64,000 nucleotides of DNA, taken from positions 62,001-126,000 of the forward strand of contig JAJPJE010000123.1 in assembly GCA_021324365.1 (NCBI GenBank). Direction: 5' to 3'. This DNA comes from Terriglobia bacterium (GTDB taxonomy: Bacteria > Acidobacteriota > Terriglobia > Terriglobales > Acidobacteriaceae). Position numbers and translations under genes: made by a program. Below are positions 17,014 to 27,219 of this stretch, in pieces (position 1 is the first letter of the stretch; every line of letters begins with the position of its first letter). The notes under the pieces were generated by a model. The model did no database searches. It was not told the DNA's origin and saw only the letters and a program-made list of their open reading frames with translations.

Positions 17014-18195
17014 GTGAGCGTGCGGGACGTCTTTATCCTCTCTGCGATTCGAACTCCCATCGGCAAATTTGGTGGTTCCCTGGCATCGCTTACGGCTGCG
17101 GACATGGGCGTGATTGCGGCAAAGGCTGCGATGGAACGAGCCGGAGTGCAAGCAGATGAGATCGGGGAAAGCATCTTCGGCAACGCTCGACAGGCCAGTG
17201 GAGGTCCTAATCCTGCTCGCCAGATTTCGATTCGGAGCGGCGTTCCAGACTCAGTACCGGCATACACGGTAAACATGGCGTGCGCATCCGGGATGAAGAG
17301 CCTTGAACTCGCTGCACGGGAAATTGCGGACGGCAATCTCGAATGTGTACTGGCCGGTGGAACCGAATCGATGTCGCGGCTACCTTTTTATGTGGAAGCG
17401 CGATGGGGATTCCGCTTTGGCAATCAGGAACTCGTCGACGGAATGTATCGTGACGGATTTTTTTGCCCTATGGCACAAATGGTCATGGGTGAGACAGCAG
17501 AGATCCTGGCTCAGCGCTACAAAATCTCTCGGGAAGAACAGGACGAATACGCGCTGTGCTCACAGCAACGAGCTGCGTCTGCGGTTAAGTTGCGTCGTTT
17601 CGAGAGCGAAATCATCCCTGTTGTTCTCGAAAGCAAGAAGGGAACGCAGGTGTTTTCGGTCGATGAACATCCATTTCCCGGCGCGACTCTGGAGAAGATG
17701 GAGAAACTGGCGCCTGTGTTCTCGAAATCCGGAACCATTACCGCGGCAAACTCTTCCGGAATTACCGATGGTGCTGCGGCCATGATCCTCGCGAGCGGAG
17801 ACTTCATCCAGGAAAACAATCTGAAGGCCCTCGCGCGCATCGTAACCTTTACCTCGGCCGGCGTTGATCCGCGCATGATGGGAATCGGTCCAGTCCCTGC
17901 GATGCAGAAACTCGAAAAGAAGACTGGCTTGAAGATATCTGATTACGACGTGATTGAATTGAACGAAGCTTTCGCCGCGCAGGTGCTGGCGTGCGACCGC
18001 GAACTCCATTTCGATCGCGATCGGTTGAACGTCAACGGTGGCGCGATTGCTCTTGGGCATCCGATCGGGTGCACCGGAACGAGGATCACGGTGACATTGC
18101 TGCACGAGATGCTTCGGCGCCGGGCAAAACGAGGAGCGGCCACGCTCTGCGTCAGCGGCGGAATGGGTATGGCAATAGCATTGGAAGTGGAGTAG
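17014..18195 (+). CDS. Acetyl-CoA acetyltransferase (thiolase)
   Basis: A 393-residue thiolase II, the usual length, which condenses or cleaves acyl-CoA via a Cys-His-Cys mechanism. The nucleophile is Cys90 (NMACASGM), His349 lies in [14 protein letters not shown] and the acid/base Cys379 in CVSGGMGMA. It starts at GTG (GTGAGCGTGCGG), with GAGG directly upstream. It lies alone between divergent rlmB and a convergent ferritin-like gene. Likely roles are acetoacetyl-CoA metabolism or fatty-acid breakdown; the sequence does not decide. Confidence 0.95.
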   Translation: MSVRDVFILSAIRTPIGKFGGSLASLTAADMGVIAAKAAMERAGVQADEIGESIFGNARQASGGPNPARQISIRSGVPDSVPAYTVNMACASGMKSLELAAREIADGNLECVLAGGTESMSRLPFYVEARWGFRFGNQELVDGMYRDGFFCPMAQMVMGETAEILAQRYKISREEQDEYALCSQQRAASAVKLRRFESEIIPVVLESKKGTQVFSVDEHPFPGATLEKMEKLAPVFSKSGTITAANSSGITDGAAAMILASGDFIQENNLKALARIVTFTSAGVDPRMMGIGPVPAMQKLEKKTGLKISDYDVIELNEAFAAQVLACDRELHFDRDRLNVNGGAIALGHPIGCTGTRITVTLLHEMLRRRAKRGAATLCVSGGMGMAIALEVE

Positions 18196-18214
18196 CCGGC
18201 CAGAATTCGTTCCG

Positions 18215-18224
18215 CCCCCCCCCC
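18215..18224. repeat. C10 homopolymer between convergent genes
   Basis: Ten consecutive cytosines in the 36-base gap between the thiolase stop and the ferritin-like gene stop. Such a tract is prone to slippage, but it is in neither gene and is probably neutral; it is also a place where sequencing errors are common. Confidence 0.9.
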
Positions 18225-18231
18225 AAGTATT

Positions 18232-18759
18232 TTAGGCCTGATCGGAACTCGGCGGGGTAGGCGCTTCCGCAAGTTTCTTCTGCAAAAAGTCGGTGTGGTT
18301 ATCCTCAAAATCCGCCAGTTCCGCGTACAACTTCTTCAGATCGGGGTCGGAGGTCTGACTCTCCACTCGTTTATAGAAACGCTGAGCCGCAATCTCTGCG
18401 TCCAGTGCAATCTGCAAGGCCTTGTCCGCAGGCCGGTGTGATATACGCGCCCGGGCAATGGCAAAAAACTCGCCATTGTCGATCTTCGGAACCTCGATCA
18501 ATTCGCGGATGTCTTCTTCGGTTACGGCGCAGCTCTGAGTTCCGTAGCGATCGAAATACCGCTCCTGAAGCATGGTTCCATGGCGGCGTTCTTCCTCGGC
18601 CATGTCCCAGAACACCTGTGCGATCTGCAGCGAGTCAGGATCGCGGAATTCGGCAAACAATTCCGAGAATTGCTGATAAATCTGCGCGTTGCGCTCTTCA
18701 ATAAAAATGGCAACATGGAGAGCTTCCTGCGCAGTCAGCGATTCAAAAGGGCGCTTCAT
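18232..18759 (-). CDS. Ferritin-like (rubrerythrin-type) diiron protein
   Basis: About 175 residues forming a four-helix ferritin-like bundle. Iron-ligand-like motifs occur in order: [11 protein letters not shown] (first helix), [13 protein letters not shown] (ExxRH), [12 protein letters not shown] and [13 protein letters not shown] (ExxH). There is no C-terminal rubredoxin domain. It probably detoxifies peroxide or stores iron. The ATG at 18759 begins the conserved part ([13 protein letters not shown]); the frame is open upstream, but that stretch overlaps the next gene and looks non-coding. Confidence 0.85.
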   Translation of the reverse strand: MKRPFESLTAQEALHVAIFIEERNAQIYQQFSELFAEFRDPDSLQIAQVFWDMAEEERRHGTMLQERYFDRYGTQSCAVTEEDIRELIEVPKIDNGEFFAIARARISHRPADKALQIALDAEIAAQRFYKRVESQTSDPDLKKLYAELADFEDNHTDFLQKKLAEAPTPPSSDQA

Positions 18760-18848
18760 CGACCGGTCGGTTGAATGATTATCAATATTGAAAGTCAATT
18801 TCAAGTTCTTCCGGTGGATTTTATGACGCGCCTTATTAAAAAACGTTT

Positions 18849-19118
18849 TCAAGCTGCGCGCTGTGACGCACGGCCCATTTCTACGGCTATTCGTGAAACA
18901 GGCATGGTGATGACGCGGCCACTGTTGAATTGCAAGGTCCAGCGTCGCGAGCAATCGTCGCAGAGCCAGAACGCCTCGAAACGACGGCCCAGCACGAGCC
19001 AGCTTCCGTCTCTGGTTTCCGATTCATTCGCGGTGCCGCAGTCGAGGACGAATACCCGCCCTTGATGAAGATACCGGAAACTATTTTTGCACTCGGGATT
19101 TGCGCACTGAGAAAGCAT
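18849..19118 (-). CDS. Small Cys4 putative zinc-ribbon protein (paralogue of 52228-52482)
   Basis: An 89-residue protein with two cysteine pairs: Cys5/Cys10 in CANPECKNSFRYLHQGRVF and Cys53/Cys56 in FWLCDDCSRRWTLQF. The spacing suggests a single zinc ribbon. The gene at 52228 encodes the same layout (CANPLC...FRYFREGRLF, FWLCPDCAREW), so this is a real family with at least two copies here. Function is unknown; I do not recognise a named domain. A tyrosine/arginine-rich centre and absence of a signal peptide suggest a cytoplasmic nucleic-acid or protein-binding role, which is inference. Confidence 0.75.
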   Translation of the reverse strand: MLSQCANPECKNSFRYLHQGRVFVLDCGTANESETRDGSWLVLGRRFEAFWLCDDCSRRWTLQFNSGRVITMPVSRIAVEMGRASQRAA

Positions 19119-19478
19119 GTCGACCTCACGGAGCAGCAGGTTAGAGGTTGCCGGTAAAGAGGTTTAGCGCGCGTGGCCGGAAGGCAGGGGCACGTCTCGG
19201 TGCTCACATGCTCAGGCCATTGTAATCCCAAACGAAACCAACTCAAACAGATTCCGGCGCAGATGTTTTGTCTGCAATGACTCGCAGCCGTTTTCGGTTG
19301 CTGGCAGGGAATTTCAGGGTACAACAGCGATCACAGGTTGATGTGATCTTATTCACTTCTTCCAAAACAGGAGAGAGCTACCGTAGCAGTGGACAGTTCG
19401 TCCCGGCCCGTCCATTGGCTTAATCCGAATGGACCGGGGTTAGCACCGTCTGATGACCGTGCGAAGAGGGGGGTTCCT
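19119..19478. other. 360-base gap with no supported gene
   Basis: This lies between the divergent Cys4 gene and the secreted OB-fold-like gene and should contain both promoters. I see no convincing -35/-10 pair, tRNA or long hairpin. A frame runs into the secreted gene from 19389, but its 30 extra residues lack a signal peptide and the internal ATG at 19479 has a far better ribosome site. Confidence 0.5.
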
Positions 19479-19892
19479 ATGCAAACGAAAGCAATTTTGC
19501 GATTCCTGTGCGGACTGTTTTTGGTGTTGCTGATTTCTGGTGCGGCTCTGGCCCAAGAATCGTATCCCAAATACGACAAAGCTACGGAAGTGAAGATCAA
19601 GGGCGAGGTTCAGGAGCTCAAGGTTCATCATACCGAGGCGGGCGACAATACTCACCTGATCGTCAAAGCAGGAGATCAGTTATATGAAGTTTGCCTGTGC
19701 CCGGCGGAATTTCTGAAAAGCATGGAAGTTACCTTCGCGGCCGGAGACAAAGTCGAAATCACCGGATCCAAGGCGAAATTGAATGGGGCAGATGTGATAT
19801 TAGCCCGCGAAATCGTGCGCGGCGATAATACCCTCGTTATTCGTGATAAAGAAGGTGCACCGGTCTGGACCTGGATGATGAAGAAAGGATAG
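19479..19892 (+). CDS. Secreted small OB-fold-like protein
   Basis: A 137-residue protein with a good signal peptide (MQTKAILRFLCGLFLVLLIS ... AALAQE). The mature domain reads VKIKGEVQELKVHHTEAGDN ... VEITGSKAKLNGADVILARE, a five-strand pattern like the bacterial OB-fold/DUF5666-type secreted proteins. It carries CLCP at about 71-74. Function is unknown. The ATG is preceded by GAGGGGGG, which decides the start. It appears monocistronic. Confidence 0.75.
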   Translation: MQTKAILRFLCGLFLVLLISGAALAQESYPKYDKATEVKIKGEVQELKVHHTEAGDNTHLIVKAGDQLYEVCLCPAEFLKSMEVTFAAGDKVEITGSKAKLNGADVILAREIVRGDNTLVIRDKEGAPVWTWMMKKG

Positions 19893-20075
19893 TCAATCCA
19901 ACTACCCACGGCAGCTAAGTAAGCCAGAGTTCGTCCCAGCTTTACCTACATCCATCAGCTAGGACCCCGCGGTAGTCGGGCGTTTCTTCATCTTTGACCG
20001 CCCGAAAACCCCCTAGCTATACTTTCCTAAGGGGTTGAGCCTTTCAGACTTGCCCAATTTCCAATTGGAGCGTTG

Positions 20076-20855
20076 ATGTCCTTATCAGCAGTAATTGTGG
20101 ATGACGAGCAGTTGGCCCGCGACGAACTGGCATTTCTGCTGAAATCCGTCGGCGAAGTGGATGTGGTGGCGCAGGGCCGCAATGGCGTGGAAGCCATCAA
20201 CCTGATCAAGGAACATAACCCTGACCTGGTTTTTCTCGACGTCCAAATGCCGGGTCTCGATGGTTTTGGAGTAATCAAGAAGTTGCTCGACAAGAAGGTC
20301 CGTCTGCCGCAGTTTGTGTTTGCCACTGCGTTCGACCAGTACGCGGTGAAAGCTTTCGAAGTGAACGCGGTCGATTATCTGCTGAAACCGTTTGATAAAA
20401 AACGCGTTGCGGAGTCGATCTATCGAGCCCGTAAGAAACTAGACGCTGCCGGCGGATCCGGTGACAGGCTAGACGTTCTGGTCCGGATGCTCGAGGAGAA
20501 GGAACAGCAGCAGGGCGGCCCACAGAAGATCCTGATCAAATCGGCGGGACGGTTGTTCCTCGTGGATCAGAAAGACATCTGCCACGCTTCTATCGAGGAC
20601 GGAGTGATCACCGTGACCACCGCTCAGATCGAAGGCCAGTCGAACTGCCGGACTCTGGAAGAACTGCTGGCACAGCTGGATGGGAAGCTATTCTGGCGCG
20701 CCCACCGCTCTTATCTGGTGAATATCAATCGAATCCGAGAAGTCGTGCCATGGTTCAAGAGCTCATACATGCTCCGTATGGACGATAAGAAGCAGACAGA
20801 AATCCCTGTCAGCCGTGCGCAAACGAAACGGCTACGAGAACTGTTCAAACTGTAA
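20076..20855 (+). CDS. LytTR-family response regulator
   Basis: A 259-residue two-domain regulator. The receiver (1-125) has VDDE at 8-11, phosphoacceptor Asp55 in LVFLDVQMPG, Thr in FATAFDQYA and Lys in YLLKPF. A short linker leads to a LytTR DNA-binding domain at about 155-255 (ILIKSAGRLFLVDQKDICHA ... FWRAHRSYLVNINRI). It binds DNA through beta strands and usually answers a LytS-type kinase. GGAG precedes the ATG. The convergent neighbour is a membrane protein with a degenerate kinase-like helix, which may be related. Confidence 0.93.
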   Translation: MSLSAVIVDDEQLARDELAFLLKSVGEVDVVAQGRNGVEAINLIKEHNPDLVFLDVQMPGLDGFGVIKKLLDKKVRLPQFVFATAFDQYAVKAFEVNAVDYLLKPFDKKRVAESIYRARKKLDAAGGSGDRLDVLVRMLEEKEQQQGGPQKILIKSAGRLFLVDQKDICHASIEDGVITVTTAQIEGQSNCRTLEELLAQLDGKLFWRAHRSYLVNINRIREVVPWFKSSYMLRMDDKKQTEIPVSRAQTKRLRELFKL

Positions 20856-20858
20856 AGA

Positions 20859-21458
20859 TCAGGCAGACTGTTTTCGAGCTTTCAGCGGCATGCCGGCAGA
20901 TTCGTCCGGTTCGAAGGCGCTTACGTCGGCCAACACTTCACGTAGCACACTGTCGATAGTCTGCACGGCCTCGCGGACTGGCTCGGTAGCTTCGGGCCTG
21001 GACAGGTACGTGACGCATTCAATCTTCTGCAGGGAATTCCTTACCAGGTCATTCATGCGCGCGATGGTTTCGAAGCGGTGCAACATCCGCCGTTGGCGCT
21101 CGCGCTGCGCCAGTTGCCAGCGAATCACGAAAGCAAAGGTGAGCAGTGTAGCCAGGCAGGTTCCGATGATTCGCATCGGGCCGGTCTCATGGAGCCAATC
21201 GTAATAAACAAACCACTGTGAGAGCAGTGAAAACGCCAGAACGGCGCAACAGGCGAACAGCGCAATGGCCAAAATTCTCGAGTTCGAGAGAATCGAGATG
21301 TTGGGTTTCTGGACGCTTTTGCCCAAATTCTGAGCTTTGCCAAACAAGATTGCCGCCCCAGGCGAGTGAAGTCGATTGTGCCCCAAACCGGCAGCGCAAC
21401 CTATCAGCGAATGTAAAACCCGGTTCAGAATTGTAAGTTGCGGGATTTCAACGTGCAT
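20859..21458 (-). CDS. Membrane protein with degenerate histidine-kinase dimerisation helix
   Basis: A 199-residue protein with two hydrophobic helices (about 60-85 and 95-115), followed by a helical cytoplasmic part. That part, RFETIARMNDLVRNSLQKIE ... LREVLADV, resembles the dimerisation (DHp) helices of sensor kinases. In typical relatives the motif reads MNHxxRNxLQ; here Asp replaces the phospho-accepting His and no ATPase domain follows. It ends 4 bases from the convergent LytTR regulator. It may be a signalling adaptor or a decayed kinase; N-terminal residues 1-58 are unassigned and the start is uncertain. Confidence 0.6.
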   Translation of the reverse strand: MHVEIPQLTILNRVLHSLIGCAAGLGHNRLHSPGAAILFGKAQNLGKSVQKPNISILSNSRILAIALFACCAVLAFSLLSQWFVYYDWLHETGPMRIIGTCLATLLTFAFVIRWQLAQRERQRRMLHRFETIARMNDLVRNSLQKIECVTYLSRPEATEPVREAVQTIDSVLREVLADVSAFEPDESAGMPLKARKQSA

Positions 21459-21557
21459 AAGCCAGACTTATCCGGCAAATCCAAAAAAATACTTCCGGAA
21501 CCTGATGAAAGTACGCTGGTGAACGTTTCTTCTGTCCAAGATGGCCGCTTGGGAAGG

Positions 21558-21563
21558 TATAAT
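21558..21563 (+). promoter_or_regulatory. Possible -10 box of purS
   Basis: A perfect TATAAT ends 9 bases before the purS ATG, which would give a nearly leaderless transcript. No good -35 is seen 17 bases upstream, so this is tentative; no Shine-Dalgarno lies before the ATG either, which is at least consistent with leaderless translation. Confidence 0.35.
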
Positions 21564-21572
21564 CTCCCTAAA

Positions 21573-21815
21573 ATGAAGGCATTCGTCTATGTTTCGCTGA
21601 AAAAGAGCGTGCTCGATCCGCAGGGTAAAACGATCCAGGGCGCACTGAAAAAAATGGGGTATAAAACCGTTTCCGATGTTCGCCAGGGAAAATATTTCGA
21701 AATTCAGCTCGATAACGGAATCGATCAGGCAGAAGCCAAGACGCAGGTGGAGAAGATCGCGCGTGAAGTCCTGACCAATCCAGTGATCGAGGAATTTCAG
21801 TATTCATTGGAGTAG
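21573..21815 (+). CDS. purS: Phosphoribosylformylglycinamidine synthase subunit PurS
   Basis: An 80-residue PurS, the small subunit that bridges PurL and PurQ in the fourth step of purine synthesis. The sequence MKAFVYVSLKKSVLDPQGKT ... GYKTVSDVRQGKYFEIQLDN and the C-terminal NPVIEEFQYSLE are typical, and the length matches. The ORF is open 135 bases upstream, but similarity begins at this ATG. purL and purQ are not adjacent: glmS follows after 170 bases, so purS is probably transcribed separately here. Confidence 0.9.
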   Translation: MKAFVYVSLKKSVLDPQGKTIQGALKKMGYKTVSDVRQGKYFEIQLDNGIDQAEAKTQVEKIAREVLTNPVIEEFQYSLE

Positions 21816-21938
21816 CGCAGCGGCAGGCTGAATTGCCAGTTGTCCGGCGGAATCATTACGGTATTGCAATCATACGAACTAGATGTAAGCTCCTCCCCCA
21901 GTAGCTCCAATCGAATGTCGATCGAAAAAAACTCACAA

Positions 21939-21969
21939 GACCGGGAGAGAGGCATCTCTCCTGCTGGTC
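21939..21969 (+). promoter_or_regulatory. Hairpin in glmS leader
   Basis: An imperfect stem-loop: outer GACC/GGTC and inner GGAGAG (21944-21949)/CTCTCC (21956-21961), just 6 bases before the glmS Shine-Dalgarno (GGAGG at 21975-21979). It could affect translation or transcript stability. It does not match the glmS ribozyme. Confidence 0.4.
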
Positions 21970-21987
21970 ACAAGCGGAGGTAATCAG

Positions 21988-23865
21988 ATGTGCGGCATAG
22001 TTGGATACGTGGGTAAGAAGCAGGTCGTTCCGGTGATCATCGATGGCCTGCGCCGGTTAGAGTATCGCGGATACGACTCTGCCGGGATCGCAGTGGCAGG
22101 AAATGGCGAAGGATTGCAGGTGCGCCGCGCGGAAGGCAAGCTGCGCAATCTGGAAGAAGCCATCCGTCTGAAGCCGCTGGAAGGTACCTACGGCATCGGA
22201 CACACCCGATGGGCCACCCACGGACGTCCGACGGAAGAGAATGCCCACCCTCACCGTGACTGCTCTGGAAAGATAGTCGTGGTTCACAACGGCATCATCG
22301 AGAACTACATTGTGCTGAAGAAGCAGTTGCGCGAAGAGGGCCACAAGTTCGTAACCGAAACGGACAAGGAAATCATTGCGCACCTGCTTGAAAAATTCGT
22401 GGCGACGGGCAGCGGCAACGGACATGCGATTTCTCTAGAAGAGGCCTTGCGCAAAGCCGTGAAGTTGATCAGCGGAGTCTTTGCGATCGCCGCCATTACC
22501 GCTGATGAGCCCAACAAGATAGTTGCAGCAAGGAATGGCCCGCCTGCGGTTATCGGTATTGGCAAAGACGAATATTTTGTTGCTTCCGACATACCGGCGA
22601 TCTTGTATCACACGCGCGATCTGTTCTTCCTCGGAGATGGTGACCTTGCCGTTATCACTCGCGAAGGCGTAAAGCTTACCGATTTTGATGGCAATCCCAT
22701 TCAGCGTCAGGTACAGCACATAACCTGGGATCCCATCATGGCGGAAAAGGGCGGCTTCAAACACTTCATGCTCAAGGAGATTTTTGAGCAGCCGCGCGCC
22801 GTCCGCGACACGACGCTGGGTCGTGTCTCGCTGGATTCGGGCAAGATCTTCCTCGATGACATGGACATTACCGAGACCGAGTTCAAGGCACTGAAGAAAG
22901 TGAATATTGCTGCCTGTGGAACGAGCTGGCACGCCGGACTAGCAGGGAAGTTCATGCTGGAACGCCTGGCCCGTATCCCGGTGGAAGTGGATTACGCGAG
23001 CGAGTTTCGCTATCGCGACCCTATTGTCAGCGGCGACGCGCTGACCATGTTGATCACGCAATCGGGTGAGACGGCCGACACGATCGCTGCGCTGCGCGAG
23101 GCGAAAGCCAAGGGGTCGAAGACGGTCGGAATCTGTAACGTTGTGGGATCGATGGTGACGCGCGAGGCGAATGGCACCGTCTACACGCACGCCGGTCCGG
23201 AGATCGGTGTGGCGTCGACGAAGGCATTCACGGCGCAGTTGACGGCGATGTTCGTCTTCTCATTGTTCCTGGCGGAGATACGTGGGGCTATCACGCCGGA
23301 GCAGGCGAAAGGCTACATCACTGAGCTAAGCCGGTTGCCGGCGAAACTCGAGTCTCTCCTGGCAAAAGAAGAACAGACGGAGGATCTCGCGAAAGAGTAC
23401 CAGCGCGTAACTGACTTCCTGTTCTTGGGCCGAGGCATTCACTATCCTATCGCTCTGGAAGGGGCACTGAAGCTCAAAGAAATCTCTTACATTCACGCCG
23501 AGGGTTATCCGGCTGGTGAGATGAAACATGGGCCCAATGCGCTGATCGATGAAGACCTGCCGGTGGTCATTATCGCAACGCGTGATGTGAACGATCCCGG
23601 GTCGGTCACTCGTTACGAAAAAACGCTTTCGAATTTGAAAGAAGTGAAAGCGCGCTCCGGACGAGTTATTGCGATCGCCACCGAGGGCGACGATGAGATC
23701 GAAGAGGCTGCAGATCACACCATCTTCGTCCCGCCGGCCCCGGAACTGCTTTCGCCCATCCTGGAGATTGTTCCCTTGCAATTGCTGGCGTACCACATCG
23801 CAGTGCGACGTGGTTGCGACGTCGATCAGCCGCGGAACCTGGCGAAGTCGGTGACGGTGGAGTAA
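21988..23865 (+). CDS. glmS: Glutamine-fructose-6-phosphate aminotransferase GlmS
   Basis: A 625-residue enzyme making glucosamine-6-phosphate from fructose-6-phosphate and glutamine, the entry step to peptidoglycan and amino-sugar glycans. The N-terminal glutaminase begins MCGIVGYVG with nucleophile Cys2 and has GHTRWATHG and HNGIIENY. Two SIS domains follow at about 300-430 ([21 protein letters not shown]) and 470-600, ending [15 protein letters not shown] lies 8 bases before the ATG. The 3' end is partly repeated at 27030-27165. It provides precursors for the polysaccharide genes in this window. Confidence 0.98.
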   Translation: MCGIVGYVGKKQVVPVIIDGLRRLEYRGYDSAGIAVAGNGEGLQVRRAEGKLRNLEEAIRLKPLEGTYGIGHTRWATHGRPTEENAHPHRDCSGKIVVVHNGIIENYIVLKKQLREEGHKFVTETDKEIIAHLLEKFVATGSGNGHAISLEEALRKAVKLISGVFAIAAITADEPNKIVAARNGPPAVIGIGKDEYFVASDIPAILYHTRDLFFLGDGDLAVITREGVKLTDFDGNPIQRQVQHITWDPIMAEKGGFKHFMLKEIFEQPRAVRDTTLGRVSLDSGKIFLDDMDITETEFKALKKVNIAACGTSWHAGLAGKFMLERLARIPVEVDYASEFRYRDPIVSGDALTMLITQSGETADTIAALREAKAKGSKTVGICNVVGSMVTREANGTVYTHAGPEIGVASTKAFTAQLTAMFVFSLFLAEIRGAITPEQAKGYITELSRLPAKLESLLAKEEQTEDLAKEYQRVTDFLFLGRGIHYPIALEGALKLKEISYIHAEGYPAGEMKHGPNALIDEDLPVVIIATRDVNDPGSVTRYEKTLSNLKEVKARSGRVIAIATEGDDEIEEAADHTIFVPPAPELLSPILEIVPLQLLAYHIAVRRGCDVDQPRNLAKSVTVE

Positions 23866-23872
23866 AGCGCAA

Positions 23873-25123
23873 TCAGGATCGCGCCTCTTCCAGCCGAGCC
23901 GCCTGCGCCATCAGGTACTTCTGTTCCGGAAGGCTTGTGGTCCGTGCTGCGGCAATCCGGTAGTGTTTGACAGCATTTTCATGATCGCCAATCATTTCGA
24001 GCAAGTGGCCGCGAACGGCGTCGAGACGGTAATGTCCGGTAAGGCGGCTATCCCTTTCCAAGGCTTTCAACAGCTCGAGTCCCTTCGATGGGCCCTGCAC
24101 CATCGCTGCTGCGATCGCATGGTTCAGCGTGACCATCGGACTCGGAGAGACCTGTTTCAGCAATTCGTATAGAGCCAATATCTGTGGCCAGTCAGTGTCC
24201 TCGGCGCGCTCCGCCTCGTCGTGAACCGCGGCGATGGCTGCCTGCAGTTGGTATAGCCCCACAGAGCCTTTTGACAGCGCGTGCCTGAGCAGCTCTGTTC
24301 CTTCCGCGATTTCGGTGCGGTCCCACAAACTCCGGTCTTGCTTGTCCAGCGGAATCAACTGTTCCTCTGGTCCGGTTCGCGCCGCGCGCCGCGCGTCGGT
24401 CAGCAGCATGAGCGATAGCAGTCCCGCCAATTCTGCATTATCCGGAAGCAAAGCTTGCAAACTGCGCGTGAGGCGAATTGCTTCGCGCGCGATGTCGAGG
24501 CGCTGGAGGTGTGGGCCAATGCTGCTCACGTATCCTTCATTGAAGATCAGGTAAAGCACGTGCAGAACGGATGGCAGTTGCTGCGTGCGTTCCTGCAACG
24601 GGGGAAGGCGAAATGGGACGCCAGACGCCTTGATGCTTTGTTTGGCGCGGCTGATCCTCTGTGCCATGGTCGCTTCGGGAACCAGGAATGCGTTGGCAAT
24701 TTCTGCCGTCGTCAAACCACCCACAGCGCGCAAAGTCAGGGCGATGGCGGATGACGTGGTCAGCGCAGGGTGGCAGCACATGAACAGCAGGATGAGTGTG
24801 TCGTTGGGATCCATATCAGATTCGAGCTCAGTCATCGGCGCCGCCTCCTCAGTTTCGCCGGCTATTGCCGTCTCCCGCTCGCGACGAGAGATTTCCCTGC
24901 GCAGATGATCGGCCATGCGGCGCGATGCAACTTGAATAAGCCAGCCGCGAGGATTTTCCGGGACACCCTCTTGCGGCCATTGGCGGAAGGCGGCCAGCAT
25001 GGCTTCCTGAACCGCGTCCTCGGCAGAAGCGAAATCGCGGAACCGGCGAGCCACCGCGCCGAGCACCTGCGGCGCCAGTTCGCGCAACAGATGCTCGGAT
25101 TCTGTGTCCCAAGTTTTGCCCAT
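23873..25123 (-). CDS. ECF sigma factor of the ECF42 (DGPF/YCII-associated) group
   Basis: A 416-residue sigma factor. Region 2 lies at about 15-80 (FASAEDAVQEAMLAAFRQWP), region 4 at about 115-165 (LTLRAVGGLTTAEIANAFLV), then a long C-terminal extension of about 230 residues with TPR-like helices (LLSLMLLTDARRAARTGPEE). That extension replaces an anti-sigma factor in the ECF42 group and is needed for activity in studied members. It is immediately downstream of two YCII-like genes, the diagnostic partners of this group. Its own regulon and signal are unknown. Confidence 0.93.
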   Translation of the reverse strand: MGKTWDTESEHLLRELAPQVLGAVARRFRDFASAEDAVQEAMLAAFRQWPQEGVPENPRGWLIQVASRRMADHLRREISRRERETAIAGETEEAAPMTELESDMDPNDTLILLFMCCHPALTTSSAIALTLRAVGGLTTAEIANAFLVPEATMAQRISRAKQSIKASGVPFRLPPLQERTQQLPSVLHVLYLIFNEGYVSSIGPHLQRLDIAREAIRLTRSLQALLPDNAELAGLLSLMLLTDARRAARTGPEEQLIPLDKQDRSLWDRTEIAEGTELLRHALSKGSVGLYQLQAAIAAVHDEAERAEDTDWPQILALYELLKQVSPSPMVTLNHAIAAAMVQGPSKGLELLKALERDSRLTGHYRLDAVRGHLLEMIGDHENAVKHYRIAAARTTSLPEQKYLMAQAARLEEARS

Positions 25124-25131
25124 GGCTGTCG

Positions 25132-25524
25132 CTACAGCATCTCTCGTGGAGGTGCGCTCATGACTGGGCGTACCTCAATCGGCATGTTCAGCGGAGCACC
25201 CCCGGGTCCTGGAGCGGCCGAAATCCGGCCTGCAATCGCATAGGCACGCTCGGGCGCGTCCACGTCGATGATCCAGAATCCCGCAAGGAATTCTTTGCTC
25301 TCGGGAAACACACCGTCTGTGACCGGAAGGCCGTCGCTTCCGGCGCGAACAAGTTTTGCCTGGTCTGGAAACGAGAGGCCTTCGGCCGACGCGAGTTCGC
25401 CGGATTCATGGAGTTCCTTGTTCAAACGCATCATAAATGCGACGTGCGCCTGTAAGTCTCTCTGCGACCAGTCCGGAACTCCGGCGCCTGCCCTCATGGT
25501 ATTCATCATCAGCATGTATTTCAT
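25132..25524 (-). CDS. YCII/DGPF-domain protein
   Basis: A 130-residue YCII-related (DGPF) protein: MKYMLMMNTMRAGAG, then GLPVTDGVFPESKEFLAGFW and APGPGGAPLNMPIEVRPV. Members are small alpha/beta dimers of unknown function, encoded beside ECF42 sigma factors. I use the ATG at 25524, with GGAG upstream; a TTG 12 bases earlier is possible. It lies 8 bases before the sigma gene and is about 60% similar by eye to the next gene, pointing to tandem duplication. Confidence 0.9.
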   Translation of the reverse strand: MKYMLMMNTMRAGAGVPDWSQRDLQAHVAFMMRLNKELHESGELASAEGLSFPDQAKLVRAGSDGLPVTDGVFPESKEFLAGFWIIDVDAPERAYAIAGRISAAPGPGGAPLNMPIEVRPVMSAPPREML

Positions 25525-25555
25525 GGGATTCTCCAATACGCGCAGCGCTCAAGGG

Positions 25556-25948
25556 TTAGCGTTCAGACTGGCGATGCTCCGCGAACCCCCGAACTTCAAT
25601 CGGCATATTCGTAGGCACACCTCCAGGGCCGGGTGCCGCCGAAATTCGGCTGGCGATTGCGTATGCCCGCTCGGGACTCGCAACATCGACGATCCAGTAG
25701 CCTAAGAGAAACTCCTTCGATTCGGGGAAAATACCGTCGGTGACGGGCACGCCGCTTTTTTCGCCGCGCACGCATTTGGCCTCGTTAGGGTCGGCCAGAC
25801 CCTGAGTGGCGACAAATTCGCCGGATTTGCTCAATTCCTGGCTGATGCTTCTCAGCACCGTCATGTGTGCCTCTACATCCTTTTGGGACCACTTATGGTA
25901 GCCATCAACGCCTGCTTTCGTTCCGGACATCAGAAGAATGTATTTCAC
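25556..25948 (-). CDS. YCII/DGPF-domain protein, tandem paralogue
   Basis: A second 130-residue YCII-like protein, sharing DG(V/I)FPESKEFL, PERAYAI and RISAAPGPGG with its neighbour. It starts at GTG with AGGAG nine bases before it; the frame is open for 270 bases upstream but that DNA overlaps the divergent PP2C gene. It is the first gene of the three-gene ECF42 operon. Two YCII copies with one sigma factor are a common arrangement, perhaps giving a heterodimer; this is inference. Confidence 0.9.
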   Translation of the reverse strand: MKYILLMSGTKAGVDGYHKWSQKDVEAHMTVLRSISQELSKSGEFVATQGLADPNEAKCVRGEKSGVPVTDGIFPESKEFLLGYWIVDVASPERAYAIASRISAAPGPGGVPTNMPIEVRGFAEHRQSER

Positions 25949-26143
25949 GATTCTCGCTCCTTTTACCTTTGTACGCTGCCGCTCCTGGCCTCGTCTCAGG
26001 GGCCGCCGCTCGCCAGCGTTTTTCCGTTTCATCCCATAGTCGGAGCCGGCCCACGTTTCTCTACATCTCCGCGGAAAAAACTTTAAAACTTTTAAATTGT
26101 CGATTTCGACAGACGAGAACCGACGTACTAGTGGAGGCCGAGA

Positions 26144-27165
<1,022 letters not shown>

Positions 27166-27219
27166 GCAAGACAGACCTCAGATCAGGAGCAGGCACTGAG
27201 ACAGTAATTCCCCCGAAGC

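Noticed and set aside
18215-18224. C10 tract as a phase-variation switch
   Set aside because: It lies between two stop codons, outside both genes and away from any promoter, so slippage would not switch a reading frame.
21816-21987. glmS ribozyme in the glmS leader
   Set aside because: The leader has a hairpin, but I cannot find the conserved core or cleavage-site context of the ribozyme, which is mostly confined to Firmicutes.
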